In this document: positions 49,864-61,701 of the stretch, in pieces | Numbering within the stretch: position 1 is the stretch's first letter | Layout of the letters: each line of letters begins with the position of its first letter | Origin: Papaver somniferum | Taxonomy: Eukaryota; Streptophyta; Magnoliopsida; Ranunculales; Papaveraceae | Length of the DNA stretch: 64,000 bases | Assembly: GCF_003573695.1 (NCBI RefSeq) | Contig: NC_039359.1 | Location: forward strand, 88,826,566-88,890,565 | Direction: 5' to 3' | Notes under the pieces: model-generated | What the model saw: the letters and a program-made list of their open reading frames with translations, nothing else | What the model was told of the DNA's origin: nothing | Database searches by the model: none | Position numbers and translations under genes: made by a program

Positions 49864-50391
49864 TTGAATCGTAAAATGGGGGCTATACACTTGGATGTGT
49901 TTCGGACATGGAAGACGGACATAATGTTTGTATTGAGTCCAGCTGTAAATGATGATCGGCGTTCACAGTTTTCCGATTCCACCAGGAGCAACAGATCATG
50001 GCACGATAGTGATAATACAGTGGTGGGAGAAACACAAGTACAACAGAGTATTTCACCACAAGTACGGCACAGTACTTCGCCACAAACTGTGCATGTATCT
50101 CAACCTCAAGTAATTCAGCCAGATCCTAGGCGCATTTCATCATCATTCTCTCCCTACAACCCAAATGATGCTTGCTACTTTGTTACACCACCACAACAAC
50201 AACAACAAACATCTTATATGCTTGGGGGACCGAGTGCTTTCCAACAACCGAGTTCTTTCCAATATCCTAATGTTCTTCAACCAGCTTTTTACCCTTATAG
50301 AAATTTAGCAAATATGTTGACAAGTGGGGATATTGCAGGCCTTGGAGAATGGATGACTCCAGGCCCCGAAGATAATGATGAACAATGTTAG
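49864..50391 (+). CDS. Gln/Ser/Pro-rich hypothetical protein, partial
   Basis: The frame is 175 codons long and open from about 49,873 to a TAG. The start chosen by frame length is not an ATG with good context, so the true 5' end (perhaps an exon) is unknown. The protein is low in complexity: Ser/Arg-rich at residues 30-50, Gln/Ser repeats at 55-85, a QQQQQ run near 114, and an acidic tail (PGPEDNDEQC). It has no known domain. It lies just right of the LTR fragment and convergent with the Myb-like relic, and may be the C-terminal exon of a transposon gene. Function unknown. Confidence 0.4.
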   Translation: MNRKMGAIHLDVFRTWKTDIMFVLSPAVNDDRRSQFSDSTRSNRSWHDSDNTVVGETQVQQSISPQVRHSTSPQTVHVSQPQVIQPDPRRISSSFSPYNPNDACYFVTPPQQQQQTSYMLGGPSAFQQPSSFQYPNVLQPAFYPYRNLANMLTSGDIAGLGEWMTPGPEDNDEQC

Positions 50392-50569
50392 ATAGATTAC
50401 AATTTTTAATTCTGCTGCATTTGTAATTTCTAGTTTTCATCAATTAAAAAGTACGACAGTTTGTTTAAATATGAAATTGCGTATGTTTAAAATTAAGCGT
50501 TTTGCAATAGCTTCACTGAATTACATATGTTTAAAATTAAGCGTTTCTTCACTGAATTACGTTTTACAT

Positions 50570-51017
50570 TAGCTTCACTGATGAGAAGTACTAGGTGGAA
50601 CAATAATTACGAAGAAGGGGTTGAAATTGTTCAACACCTTAAGGATTTCGAAACATTTTTCGAAACGAAAAGCCACATTTTTCTATCTTTGCCATTCATC
50701 CAAAGATCTTGTTACCAGCTCAACGTCAGTTTCACCTCTCAATCTATATCGATTGACTTGCATAGTTAAAGATACAAACTCATTTACTTCTTTCTAATTG
50801 TACCAAAACGATTTTCTATTTCGCATACAACACGACGACTCGGATTACTTGTGTCACTGCAGAACCCGTCGACGCCGTCGTGAATAACCGCCCAGAAGTT
50901 CACCCATGGATAGTTTGCTGAAGCAAGCAGAGTAAATAAAAAAAAATAGTTTCTGCAAATAGATTCATCTTCTTCTTCAGTATACGGAGCTCTCCGAACT
51001 AACAAGGGCCGAGACAT
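50570..51017 (-). pseudogene. Myb/NAM-associated transposon ORF relic (PIF/Harbinger-type)
   Basis: The first 77 codons from the ATG at 51,017 encode RRAPYTEEEDESICRNY and a VCEIENRFGTIRKK segment, the layout of the plant Myb/SANT-like domain that accompanies PIF/Harbinger transposases and NAM-associated proteins. After a one-base frame change at about 50,786 the reading continues with VNEFVSLTMQVNRYRLRGET, then a TAG at 50,683-50,685, then FRFEKCFEILK, the helical C-terminal NAM-associated part. The middle of the first domain (usually about 20 residues after the RNY-like motif) is replaced by a hydrophobic stretch. No DDE transposase is seen nearby. It is non-functional as it stands. Confidence 0.6.
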
Positions 51018-51420
51018 CTTCTTTCGACAAATTTGTTGAATTGAAGAACTTTTTTAAGCTCAGAGAAGAAGAGTAAAGAAGACTAGATGTGTGAATTTGG
51101 GGTTGAAATAGGGAGTATTTATATAACTCAAAATTCCAACCGTTGGATGACAAGGTTTTTCAGCCGCCTAGATTTAGTCGTTGGAGATTTTATTCAAATG
51201 TTGAAGGATTTTATACAGACGCTGGCGTGTGAAGGACGCCAGCGAGTGTGCCTCAACCGCCCGGTGTTCATCAAGCGCGCGTTTGTTCTTCCTTCTCATT
51301 CAACAAACCAACAATTTTGTTGGTTTGCCCATCCATTTTTCATGTTTGTTGAGTCCATAATGGAAGCAAAATGAACAAACTTGTAATTTGTTGAGTCCAT
51401 ATGAACGGCTCTAAGTAACT
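51018..51420. other. 5' flank of the Myb-like relic
   Basis: The phrase TTGTTGAGTCCATA occurs at 51,347 and 51,388 and may mark an element end. No gene is seen. Confidence 0.35.
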
Positions 51421-52189
51421 CTAAAATTTTAGATTTCCCTTAAATTTCTTTGCCTCTATCAGCTTTCCCTATAACAAAAATCTTTCTCAAACGCCGAAAG
51501 CTTCATTTCTCACGATGGTGGTTGGGTGGGCTTGGTACAATTTGAAGCTTCGAAAACAAATACAAAGGGTTTGTACAGCAGGCACATTGAATTAAACAAG
51601 TTCCTAAACAACTAAGTTTAGATTATGAAACTATCAAAGCTTCTTTGAATGCTACGATTCCCATACACTCAACAATCCAGATAATGTGTATCGAACAAAA
51701 AAAAAAAGAACAGCGTACAAATTTTGACGAAGGACGTAAGTGTCACGTAACCACCAGACTCTGACTTCAATGGTAAAAAAAAACCGAGTAAAGAAACCGA
51801 GTAAAAAAAACCGAGTAAAATTTTGACGAAGGACGTAAATGTCTCTCTCTCTCTCTGAACCGAGTAAAAAAAAAAAACCGAGTAAAAAAACCACCAGACT
51901 CTGACTTCAATGGTTATTGAACTATCAGAAAATATGATTTGGATCAAAATGAAACAAACCAAGGGGGGAAAAATTGAGAGAACTGAATAAAAGTAGTAAC
52001 AAATATTTGACATATCCAGGATAGTTGAACTTTCAGATACAAAAACAGAAATAACTACGTCTCTATCATCTCTAACTAAAGCTACATTGTAGAGTTCATG
52101 GTACACAAGGTGACGAGTGAAAAAAAATGATATTCGAAGGTTAAAATTTAAACAGTACACGCCATTGCATCAGTACTAGCATTATCATT
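51421..52189. repeat. intergenic region with local duplication
   Basis: Two segments of about 100 bp (from 51,720 and 51,822) share TTTTGACGAAGGACGTAA and CCACCAGACTCTGACTTCAA. They are separated by AAACCGAGTAAA repeats and a short (CT)n run. The region is the 3' flank of the minus-strand membrane-protein gene. Confidence 0.6.
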
Positions 52190-54767
52190 TCATCTTAGTT
52201 TTGATTTTGAAGAACCAGGCATAGGTTTTGCAACAGGCCTAACAGTGCTACTTCTCTTGGGCTTTGTGTAATTTATAGATGAGAAAGCACACACAAGTGC
52301 AATTAACATTGTTGGATAAACAAAAACGGCTGTTGCAGGATCTGTGTTCACTGGTTTCCCAAGGATTCCTTCCTTAACAAGACCCCAAATCAGAAGGAGT
52401 GTTCCAAACATGCTCATTCTTCCAGGTTTCAGGAGACCTACAAGAGCTCCTGCCACAGAGAAGTAGCTTCCTGCAAGAACCTGCATTAAAAAAATCAAAG
52501 GAGATGACAGTAAGATTATATAGAAAAAACATCATAACATATTGGCTATCGTAGAAGCAATTAATTCTAAACTCGGTATACTATAAGTAGGATAAATTGC
52601 ACTAGCTAGTTGCCCCTTGCCCTATTATGTGACTCCCTAAACCAAAATTTAGGAACTGAAAGTTCGCGTGATAAATGACGAGTAAGACTATGTTTCTACA
52701 ACCAACGAAACCATTTCCCTTCTCCCAACAAGTATCAAGTAGTTAACCCATATTACAGTTAACAAGTGTTGCAACAACAACTGACCTAGAAATCGTCACT
52801 ATAGCAATTTAAGAAGTAACCAAAACCCTAGTAAGAGCAGGCATTTCAAGAAATTCCATATTTTTTACCTCAATGAGTATTAAACATAGACCAAACAGAG
52901 ATTCCTAATTTCAGAATCTAGTGGATAATAGATTATGCAGGAAAGATATACTAGGAATTAAAAAACTGATACTGATTCTCAAACTAGATCCTGTTGCAGT
53001 TGACATACATGCAGTGATGTTTTCTCGATTCTTAAAACTGGAAAGAAGAAACGGGAAGTTGAATTTCAGAACCTCTAGACGCTGCAGGTCAGCTACAGGC
53101 GAGTACTCCTTGGCGTCAGTAAGGTTATAGATGTTGAATAAGTTGTTCCAACTTGGTACTGTCATATTCTTGACGAGTCCATGCGCCACGGCTCCAGGGT
53201 ATATCATGGCCTTCACTACGTTTGCAGGGAAGATTTCACTTGCAATCAACTGAGAAGATGTCACCTCCATTGGTGTTGTGCACATCCCGGACCGAGAAGG
53301 AACCCTGCTCAAATATCCAATCCAGGTTATGTTAAGTCGTTAACATTCATTTCTCTAGTGATACTAGCAAAAAGTAGTTAAAAGAAAGTACTGGCGGTAC
53401 TCATAGAGAGAACCTAATTGAGATCCAATGCACTGGATGATTGTGAAGCAAGTTTAAAGAAATAGTTGTAGGAGTATTTTCTATTTTATTTTTTTGGGTT
53501 ATTCATAAAGTTATAACAGAAAATTCAGATAAGTAGCTCTAAATCTTATGCGAAAGTGTAGGTAGTACAACAGCAAACTATCTCCTCTTAGTTTCACAAT
53601 TTTCACCAAAATGTGTAGTGTCTTTCTAAGTTGCAAAGAGTGCATATAAAACTATTCCAACTAAAAATATGATAGTTACACAAGGCCATACAAACTCTAA
53701 AGTAACCAAAATAAACAAAAAAACAAATATTGGTACACGGGGGGATTGATATATTATGAAAATGAAAAGAAACATCCAGAGAGCTGGATAAAATCCAAAC
53801 CACTCACCATTTAAGTAATGTCAGGTGGAGGAGTTGTGTGTCTGTGTGTGCGCAAACTTCAGAGCTTGAGAATTGCAACATTACAGAAATCAAAGAAAAC
53901 GAGTTGTTGTTGTCTTAAAGAAGTATTGCATGGTTACTGCTAGGAACAACCTAACAAATTTAGTAAAAGCACCAACAAGTAGAAAATCTCAGGAACAGAA
54001 GATACAACTTATTCTATTGTCATAAAGAAACCATCAAAAAACGATTCTCTATCTAACAAGATCAGCAACAGTAAACAAAAAATATCCAAAGATCAACAAC
54101 TGAAGTTGATTCTAAATTTTCACAAAAAGCCTAGCATTTGAGCTATGAAGCCCCTAGTATATTTTGAACGTAGATCGAATTGGGGTGACACCTCTAATAG
54201 AAGAATGCGATAAAAATTGAATCTTATCAGGAAAAGAAACAATGTGCATGCTTCTAATCAGCTCCAACGAAAGGGCATCAACTGCAAGAGAATAACAATA
54301 TACGCAAAAGTAAACTCCTATTTCTTTCAAGATTAAACCAATAAGACATCTACTGCCAATTCAAATTATTCTAAAAAAGTATGTCTCTAGCGGAATGTGA
54401 TTAAGATTCTGTACACAGACCATTGAACTCTCTCTGTAACTTCTACCCTAATGCACTATACACTGTTTCAAGAATTCTCTGATGGGAATTTTCAGATTGG
54501 TTACATTGAAAGTAGATTAACGAAAACCCAGATCTAAATTAACGAAATAACAACACATTTCTTCAAGAGACACTTTTAGTATAGAGGAATTTCGATTAAC
54601 ATATATTGAGATTAATTGAAAAATAATTGATTTTTATAACTAAGAAAATAACAAAATTCTCTGTTAAAATTTACGATGACCTACCTGAAGAGAGGGATCT
54701 GCAAGAAAATCAGAAAGAAGTAGATTCTGGGAGCCCATGCGGTGTACTTGCTACCCCAACCTGCCAT
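52190..54767 (-). CDS. small multi-pass membrane protein, three exons, about 201 aa
   Basis: The gene model on the minus strand has exon 1 at 54,767-54,685, exon 2 at 53,304-53,073 and exon 3 at 52,480-52,190. Donors GTAGGT and GTTCTG and acceptors GAGCAG and ATGCAG give one open frame with no lesion. The N-terminus MAGWGSKYTAWAPRIYFFLI leads into a first hydrophobic segment (about 15-27). A soluble part follows, with LIASEIFPANVVKAMIYPGA. Exon 3 adds hydrophobic stretches at about 110-122, 127-145 and 155-174 and ends in a basic tail (KPKRSS...SKSKLR) likely to face the cytosol. I recognise it as the kind of short conserved plant membrane protein of unknown function but cannot name the family. 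It is the only intact-looking host gene here. A LINE sits upstream. Confidence 0.72.
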
Positions 54768-55145
54768 TCCGAGCGAAAGAGGAAAAGGAAGGAAAGTAGG
54801 GCGGAGAGAGACTTCTTGTTGTTGTGTTTTTTTTTGTTGTATCGAGGAATAACCAGAGTCGGACTCCGGAGTTCTGAAGTTGTTCTTTTCTGGTTTCATT
54901 ATTTGATATTTTATATATTACTATAATAACCTTCATCTAACAGTGATTAAACAATGATATCCGCCGGCTGTCAATAGTGGATATCCGCCTGTCCCCCAGT
55001 TGGCCGGGGCTAGCTGGTACTGATTATAAAATGTTAGGGCGCAGGTTATTTAGTCACGACCTGCTTGCGGACCCTGTAAGCCCTCACTGCATTCATTCGA
55101 CTGTATCGTATGAGAGCTTCATTACTGGATTCAACTAATGTGAAG
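54768..55145 (-). promoter_or_regulatory. 5' leader and proximal promoter of the membrane-protein gene
   Basis: Minus-strand sequence just upstream of the ATG is AG/CT-rich (CCTTTCCTCTTTCGCTCGG context at 54,768-54,790), as in many plant leaders. Further out, 54,955-55,130 is GC-richer than its surroundings (CCGCCGGCTGTCAATAGTGG). The region ends at the LINE insertion site. No convincing TATA box was identified. Confidence 0.35.
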
Positions 55146-55284
55146 CGGCCAGGTAAATTCTTTACTTAACACCTTTTCACAGTTATTTGCTACTAATTTA
55201 TGCTTATTAATTACTGGCTATAAATTCTCATACAACTTCATTCCATTTAGTAAATTTTCTGTTTATTCTCTTAGTTCTGTTAAA

Positions 55285-56202
55285 ATGAAAGTTTTATGGT
55301 GGAATGTGCAAGGATTGTTGGGTAAAGACGCTAGAAATTATTTGTGGGATATTATTAAGATGCATGATCCAGATATTATTTTTCTGGTCGGAACTAAAAT
55401 CGGAATAGGCAAAGCACGAATTTTAGTTCAGAGATATAACTATCCAAATTCTCATTTTATTAGTTCCTTGGGTTTAGCTGGAGGCATAATATTGTTGTGA
55501 AAAGATGGTTTTCCTTGTGATGTTGTTTGTAGTAAGGATAATATAATCCATTTATTGATTAAGTCTAATCCTTCCAAGCAAGAGTGGGTCCATTCCTGCG
55601 TTTATGGATCTACATATCATGACTTAAAACAACGACAATGGGGATTTATTAAGGAACTAGGTGAAAATGTTTTTCAACCTTGGGTAGTTTTGGGTGATCT
55701 GAACATTCATTTGTCAAAAGGGGAAGCTTTTTCTAGTATTAATTCTCTAGATAAATGGGTAAGTAATTTGATTAATGATACTGGTCTCATGGACTTGGGA
55801 TTTTCAGGTAGTAAATACATTTGGTCAAATAAAATTAATGGGAAAGGTTATAAGAGAGCTAGAATTGATACGGCTCTCTGTAATTCTCATTGGATCAGAG
55901 ATTATCCAGATTCAAAACTTTTGCATCTTCCATTCTTAGGATCAGATCATTGTTCTATTCTATTTTTTTCTGAATCGGAGTCTGTTAAGCCAAGGAATGT
56001 TTGGAAATTTTATATATGCTGGCTTAGAGACCCTCAGTGTGTCGATGTCATTACAAATTCTTGGGCTTCTTCTGAAAGAAATCAGAATATATCTCAGAAA
56101 CTTTGTAATGCTAGGAGTAAGCTTTCAAAATGGAATAGAGATCATTTTGGAAAGATTGCAAATCATATCAAATACTTAAAAGATAGGTTATCTTCTCTCT
56201 AG
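55285..56202 (+). pseudogene. LINE endonuclease domain
   Basis: The frame is continuous except for TGA at 55,498-55,500, in the GGIILL(W)KDGF context where Trp is normal. Catalytic-type motifs are visible: GDLNIH near 55,696 and GSDH near 55,940. It nicks the target DNA to prime reverse transcription in active LINEs. Confidence 0.85.
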
Positions 56203-56257
56203 AATCAACAGTATAGTGATGTAAATTCGGAAAAAAATACATCAAACTATCCAACAG

Positions 56258-57358
56258 TTGCATTACTGGAAGAAAGTTGAAGCTGATTTTTGGCAGCAAA
56301 AGTCAGGTGATCGCTGGATTAGAGATGCAGATAACAATACATCCTACTTTCATTCTTTAGCAAATAGAAGGAGAGATAGAAATCACATATCTGCTTTAAT
56401 GAATGATCGAGGACAATGGTTTCACACTCACAAGGAGCTAGAATTTCTTCTTACAAACCATTTCTCCAAAATAGCTCAGTCCTCTAATCCTCAATTTCAG
56501 AGTGATTCGTTTGATGTAATTAATCCGATCATTACTCAGGAAGAAAATGATATGTTAATCTCCATTCCTTATAAAGAGGATATCTATATTGTGGTTAAAA
56601 TCCTTCCTAGTTGGAACTCACCGGGTCCAGATGGTTTTCCAGCAGGATTTTTTCAATCTCAGTGGTCTACTATAGGTGGCGATATTGTTCACTTAGTGCA
56701 ACAATTTTTCATCACCAAATCTATGCCATCCAATATCAACCACACAGTTACATGTTTAATACCCAAGTCTCAACATCCAACAACTCCAAGTGATTACATA
56801 CCAATTGGTTTGTGTAACATAATCTATAAGATAATTTCCAAACTCTTGGTTACAAGGATGAAGCCATTAATGGAGAATATAATATCTCCAACTCAATCTT
56901 CCTATGTACTTAGGAGATACATAAATGAGAACATAGTAATGGCACATGAGTTAATTCATACAATGAAGAAGTCTAAGAAAAAACAAGGTTTTGTGGCTCT
57001 TAAGTTGGATATGTCGAAAGCTTTCGACAGAGTAGAATGGTTTTTTATTGATAAAATGTTATCCTCTTTGGGTTTTTGTGAAGACTGGAGGACTCTAGTC
57101 AATCAATGCGTATCGACAACAACTATATCAATTCGTTTAAATGGAAGTATCAGTCAGCCGTATAATCCAACTAGAGGACTTAGGCAAGGGGATCCTCTTT
57201 CCCCTTACCTATTCATAATACCCATGGAATATCTAGCTAGATCACTAATAAATGCTGAGTTGCATAATTTATTGCATGGAGTACAAGTAACGAAAAACTC
57301 TTTACCAGTGAATCATCTTTTGTTTGCCGATGATTGCATCTTGTGTTTTTCGTGCTGA
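56258..57358 (+). pseudogene. LINE reverse transcriptase domain
   Basis: A 366-codon open stretch carries the RT motifs in order: SPGPDGF, CLIPK, IGLCN, KLDMSKAFDRVEW with the first catalytic Asp, GLRQGDPLSPYLF, and FADD with the catalytic pair. It stops at 57,356 through a frameshift directly after CILCF. The following frame (57,553-58,980) continues with KFWWGHK, GGLGFRN and the zinc-binding region, broken by TAG at 58,000. Confidence 0.88.
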
Positions 57359-59054
57359 TAATGATGGCATTCAACAAATTCAGCATTGTCTGCAAAATTT
57401 CTGTGAGCTCTCTGGTCAGTTAATAAAGTTTTCAAAATCGCCAGCCTTTATTACAGGGATTGTGTCAGATAAAGAAATATTAGCTATCACAGAGAAATTA
57501 TGAGTTAAACAGCTAAGTTCCTCAGATAAATATCTGGGGTCTGCCTATTCTTTTGGGTAATTCAAAAACAAGTTCCTTTAAATCTATTCAAGATTCTTAT
57601 GATAATAGATTTCAGGGATGGTGTTCGAAAACTCTGAATCAAGCTGCAAGGACAACTTTAGTGAAGTCTGTTCTGAACTCGATTCCGACACATTATATGA
57701 GTAGTTTCAAACTGCCTAAAACAGTAATTAGTAAACTAGATTCTGCTCAGAGAAAATTTTGGTGGGGTCATAAGTCTAATAGAGGGGAAAATTTGGTGGC
57801 TTGGAATTCTCTTTGTTCTTCTATGAATGAAGGAGGATTGGGATTCAGAAACTTAGAAAAGTTTAATATTGTACTCTTAATTAAACTTGCTTGGAGACTT
57901 TGTACTGAAGATAACAGGCAGTGGGTGCAAATTATGAAGGCTAAATATTCTCCTTACTGTAGCTTCTTACATCTCCAAGAGTCTCCTTACAATTCTTCTT
58001 AGATCTGGAAAGGTTTAGAATTAGGACTTTATTATGTTAATAAATTTCACAGGTGGGATGTAAGGAATGGGGAAAGAATTTTAGTTTGGTATGATAAGTG
58101 GGTAATAGGTCTTGATTCACCTCCAACTCCAAGATACTCCTTTAGAGAACCTACTAGGATTGTTTATGTTTCAGATCTCATGTTACAAAATCCAAGAAGA
58201 TGGAATGAACAACTCATAATGGATTTATTTACTGATTATATTGCATTCTTAATCTTGAGAATGTATGTAAGTCAGCATGGTTCAGATAAGTTAATATGGG
58301 AGCCTAATAGAACTGGAGATTTCACAGTAAAAGATACTTATAGAGCTTTAACTGCCTCTCCTAACTCAGACTCAAGTACTAGAAGTACTACAAATATTAA
58401 CTGGGCTAAACTATGGAAATTTCAAGCTCCACACAAGGTGAAATTGTTCATATGGAAGTGTTTGAAGAGAATTGTACCAACAAGAGTTAAGTTAAGCAAT
58501 TATAAACCTGGTATAAATCCAATTTGTCCATGTTGTTCTCAAGCCGAGGAAACTTTACAACATCTGCTTATTCAATGTGATCACTCTAAATCTATATGTA
58601 TTGCGATGAATGTGAATATTGCTAGTATAGAAAGTAAAAATATCGAAGTGGGTGACTGGATATCTAGCTGGTTTAACTTCACTAAAGATATAGATAAATC
58701 TGCTTGGAATCATTGGGTCATAACTCTTATGTCTACTGCATGGTTTATATGGAAGAATAGATGTGCTAAAGTTTTTGAGAACAAAAATCAGAATATTCTC
58801 TTTACACTTCATTCAATCAAGTACATGGTAAATCAATGTGTAGCTGTTACTTCTTTAGAAAAACAGAAAAAGAAGCAAGAGTGTATTCCACCATCCAGTG
58901 GTGTTCTTAAAATCAATATTGATGCTTCTTTTGATTATGACACTTCTAAATATGCTATTAGGCTAATCATCGTGATTTAACAGGTAGTTGCAGATCCATC
59001 AGAGGGAGATACTTCAATGGAGGAATAGATCCAGAAAATGCAGAATGTCTAGCC

Positions 59055-59387
59055 ATGAAAGAAGCTATACTGTGGGCTAGACATTGCAATCTTCAACAAG
59101 TTATTTTGGAAGGTGACAATCTGAATGTAATTAACTCCATAAACAACACAAAATCTTCAGTTCAGTGGAACAATTTTGGTATCATTGAAGATATACCACA
59201 TCTACTCTCTAGCTTTTCTTGCTTTTCTTGGATTTCAGTAAGTCATGTAAAGAGAACAGCTAACAATGATGCCCATCTAATAGATAAAACTTCTAAAACT
59301 GATAGATCCTCTTTTGAATACTCTTGTGATATCCCAGAATTTTTTTCAAAAAAGTTGTATAGGAGGATCAACAATCTATCAGTTTAA
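59055..59387 (+). pseudogene. LINE RNase H C-terminal part
   Basis: KEAILWARHCNLQQVILEGD and VKRTANNDAHLID correspond to the RVT_3-type RNase H core and C-terminal HxxR/AD region. It is out of frame with the preceding segment, which ends at 58,980. Confidence 0.82.
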
Positions 59388-59452
59388 GTTATGTAAATTA
59401 AGTTTGCTTAATATAAGGTGTTTTCGTATATAAAAAAAAAACTAATGTGAAG

Positions 59453-60450
59453 AAGCTTCTTTGCCTCCATCCCTGAATTTATAACCATGATGTATACCAT
59501 TGAAATTACAGATCGTTTTCTCGAAAACAGAGAATTTTGTTGAGACTGAATGATAAATCTCACGCAAAAAAAGAAAAAATAAAATAAAATCAATCAATTA
59601 AATGCCGTATAGGTTTTGAGAATCGCATGTATTTGTGTTGGGGTAAGGGAGTGCTTTTTGCAACTAATATGCAAGTGGTGTTTTCCTTCCTTTATTTTTC
59701 TTGAGAAAAAGAAGGATCACACTGAAAAGGAAAATTTGGTATAGCCAAAGGCTAACTTATAATAGTTTCCCAATTAAACCGAATATTTGTTTAATGTTGG
59801 GACATCAATCTCATGTTACTTAGTTGGGGTATAATTTGGTAGTTTATAAATCGGTGAGTTCCATTTATTTGTAGACGGATTTTAGAATTGAGTTATATTT
59901 ATGGGCTTACGGAGTATTTAACATTTTGTATTAAAGTCAATTATCGCGACCCAAGCTCGCTCCACGGAAGAGGGGGCCTATATCTATATCAAGGCCAACC
60001 ACCATTACCTAAGTCCGCTCCACAGAATGGGTGACCTATATACCCAAGCCTGCTTTATAGAAGGGTTGACCTATAGGCTAGTAGATTGAATTTAACTTTT
60101 GGAGTACCTATATGTGGGCGTCGTTGTCACCATGATGAATACTGGTAGTTGAGTGAAGCGCCATAAAGAAGGGACTACCACCGGGCCAGTGTCGATAGAG
60201 TGGGCCAATGAGGACGTTCGGTCTGGAAGCGTGGTGAGGTGTTGGGACCTTAGTTCCACATTGTTAGTTGGTGTAGAATATAAATCTATGGATTCCCTCA
60301 ACTTGTAGATCGATTTTAGAGTTGAGTTCTACCCATAAGCTTATGACGAGGATCAGGTGGAACATGTCGTTGTCAAATGACCAAAATACTAGAAGTGATT
60401 TTATATTTAGAATTAAATCATCTATTAACTTGTTTTCTTTATAATGACTT
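59453..60450. repeat. intergenic repeats downstream of the LINE
   Basis: Three related units of about 35-57 bp with GCTCGCTCCACGGAAG, GTCCGCTCCACAGAAT and GCCTGCTTTATAGAAG lie at 59,950-60,080. A second pair, CGGATTTTAGAATTGAGTT (59,876) and CGATTTTAGAGTTGAGTT (60,310), is about 430 bp apart and may be the ends of one small element. No gene is supported. Confidence 0.45.
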
Positions 60451-61250
60451 TACATTTTCTCTCCATCTATATCGACCAAGTTATTGCATGAGGGAGAAGA
60501 TTCCAAATGTTGATATTTCGAGCTTGTAGGTCGCCTATGTTTCCAATCCATGAAGTTGTCCACCAGAGTCTTGTGCATGACCCGTGAAATTTTGAATTTT
60601 TTATGAAGTAAAGCCATATCATCATGTGAGTGCACAGTTAAAGAAAAGTGTTCATTATCATCATCTTCTTTGTTGCAAACACCGCAATTTGCAGTGTCCA
60701 AAATGATCCCTTTAAATCTTAGGTTAAGGAAAATTGGAGTTGAGTTATGGAATGTTGATTTCTCTCTTCCACAAGAATTTGGAAAACTCATTACCATTTT
60801 AGATTGTTACTTTCAAGTTGTTGCTGAAGTTAAAGTAATTTATATTATTGAAATTCTTAGAACTGACATTTAAAGGGTTATGTTGTAAAAGGCGCTTTGG
60901 GCACTTGCTTAGGCTCCAAAGGTGCACGAGTCGCAGGTAGCGCGCATGACCGACCCAATTTTTTGCTGCTTTATAAGACAATGCCTTAGTCATACCATTT
61001 TGACGAGTTTGGCGCCTCGTGGAATTTTTAGGCGACCAATAACTCGACCATAAATACTTCTACTTAAAAAAGATTTTCTGATTATCAATAACCTATTAAT
61101 CTTCATAAATTAGCTTTCCTTACATTTTTCTTTCCATATTTGATGGTTGATTATCGTGAAGGTTGATTTATTCTCATTAATGGATGATAATCTCTATAAG
61201 TTTTTGGTATAATATCAATTTGAGCAATAATCAGATGAATCAATGATAAA
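60451..61250. other. unassigned spacer
   Basis: Opposite frames at 60,450-60,797 (minus, 115 codons) and 60,670-60,873 (plus) overlap and neither resembles a known family. At 60,885-61,030 there is a dispersed-repeat-like phrase, AAAGGCGCTTTGGGCACTTG. Confidence 0.4.
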
Positions 61251-61258
61251 CAAAAATC

Positions 61259-61436
61259 GAAACATCATTAATAACGAGATAATAATAGTGTTACGTACCA
61301 ATTTCATCCTCGATTAATAATTGAAGTATGGAAACTTCATTAATGGTGAGATAATGATATTGTTATATATAACCTTCATCCTCAATCAGAGGTTAAAATA
61401 TGGAAACCTCATTAGTAGTGAGATATTAGCACGTGT
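61259..61436 (+). repeat. 72-bp tandem repeat, about 2.5 units
   Basis: GAAAC(A/T/C)TCATTA starts units at 61,259, 61,331 and 61,403, with shared GAGATAATGATAT-like and CATCCTCAAT phrases. Non-coding. Confidence 0.7.
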
Positions 61437-61560
61437 TAGAGCACTGCTGGGTTCAACCTACAAGTTTTGATATCTCAAGCTTGTTGTCAATGTTAGGTGA
61501 TCAAAACTATATCTTGATTTCGAGTCTACTAAGTCAAGTTTCGGATAGCTTAATGTTGAT
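61437..61560 (+). mobile_element. short fragment of the TGTTAGAGCA LTR family
   Basis: GTTAGAGCACTGCTGGGTTC followed by CTTGTTGTCAATGTTAGGTG and TGATCAAAACTATATCTTGA matches the first ~120 bp of the minus-strand LTR at 9,818 and 22,341. Confidence 0.6.
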
Positions 61561-61701
61561 GGTGCTTTTTAGCTTAGGGTGAAGGTCGTAAAACCTTAGT
61601 CAGCCAGTGACGTCACACTTGAGTAATAATGTCGCCACTAGCACATTTATTGAACCATTCAACATGTCTGCATAAAATTACCCGGGTACCTTTTTTATAT
61701 G

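Larger units (their letters stand above)
55146..59440 (+). mobile_element. LINE retrotransposon (EN-RT-RNase H), defective
   Basis: Flanked by (A)ACTAATGTGAAG at 55,134-55,145 and 59,441-59,452, with an A-run at its 3' end. Order of parts: apurinic-type endonuclease from ATG at 55,285 (VLWWNVQGLLGK, GDLNIH, GSDH); reverse transcriptase 56,258-57,358 (SPGPDGF, KLDMSKAFDRVEW, GLRQGDPLSP, LLFADDC); zinc-binding region about 58,300-58,570 (FIWKCLKRIVPTR, CPCC); RNase H 58,900-59,387 (INIDASF, VILEGDNLNVI). Lesions: TGA at 55,498 and TAG at 58,000, both where a Trp is expected; TAG at 56,200; and frameshifts at about 56,205-56,260, 57,350 and 58,975. The 139-bp leader has no ORF1, so the copy is probably 5'-truncated. 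Its 5' end points toward the promoter of the divergent membrane-protein gene. Confidence 0.92.

Noticed and set aside
51669..52160. 163-codon minus-strand frame rich in Phe, Tyr and Val
   Set aside because: It is driven by A-runs and a local 100-bp duplication on the plus strand. There is no domain and no splice signal linking it to the neighbouring gene.
60450..60873. overlapping 115-codon minus and 67-codon plus frames
   Set aside because: Neither shows a family motif and the overlap is total, so there is no basis for choosing one.
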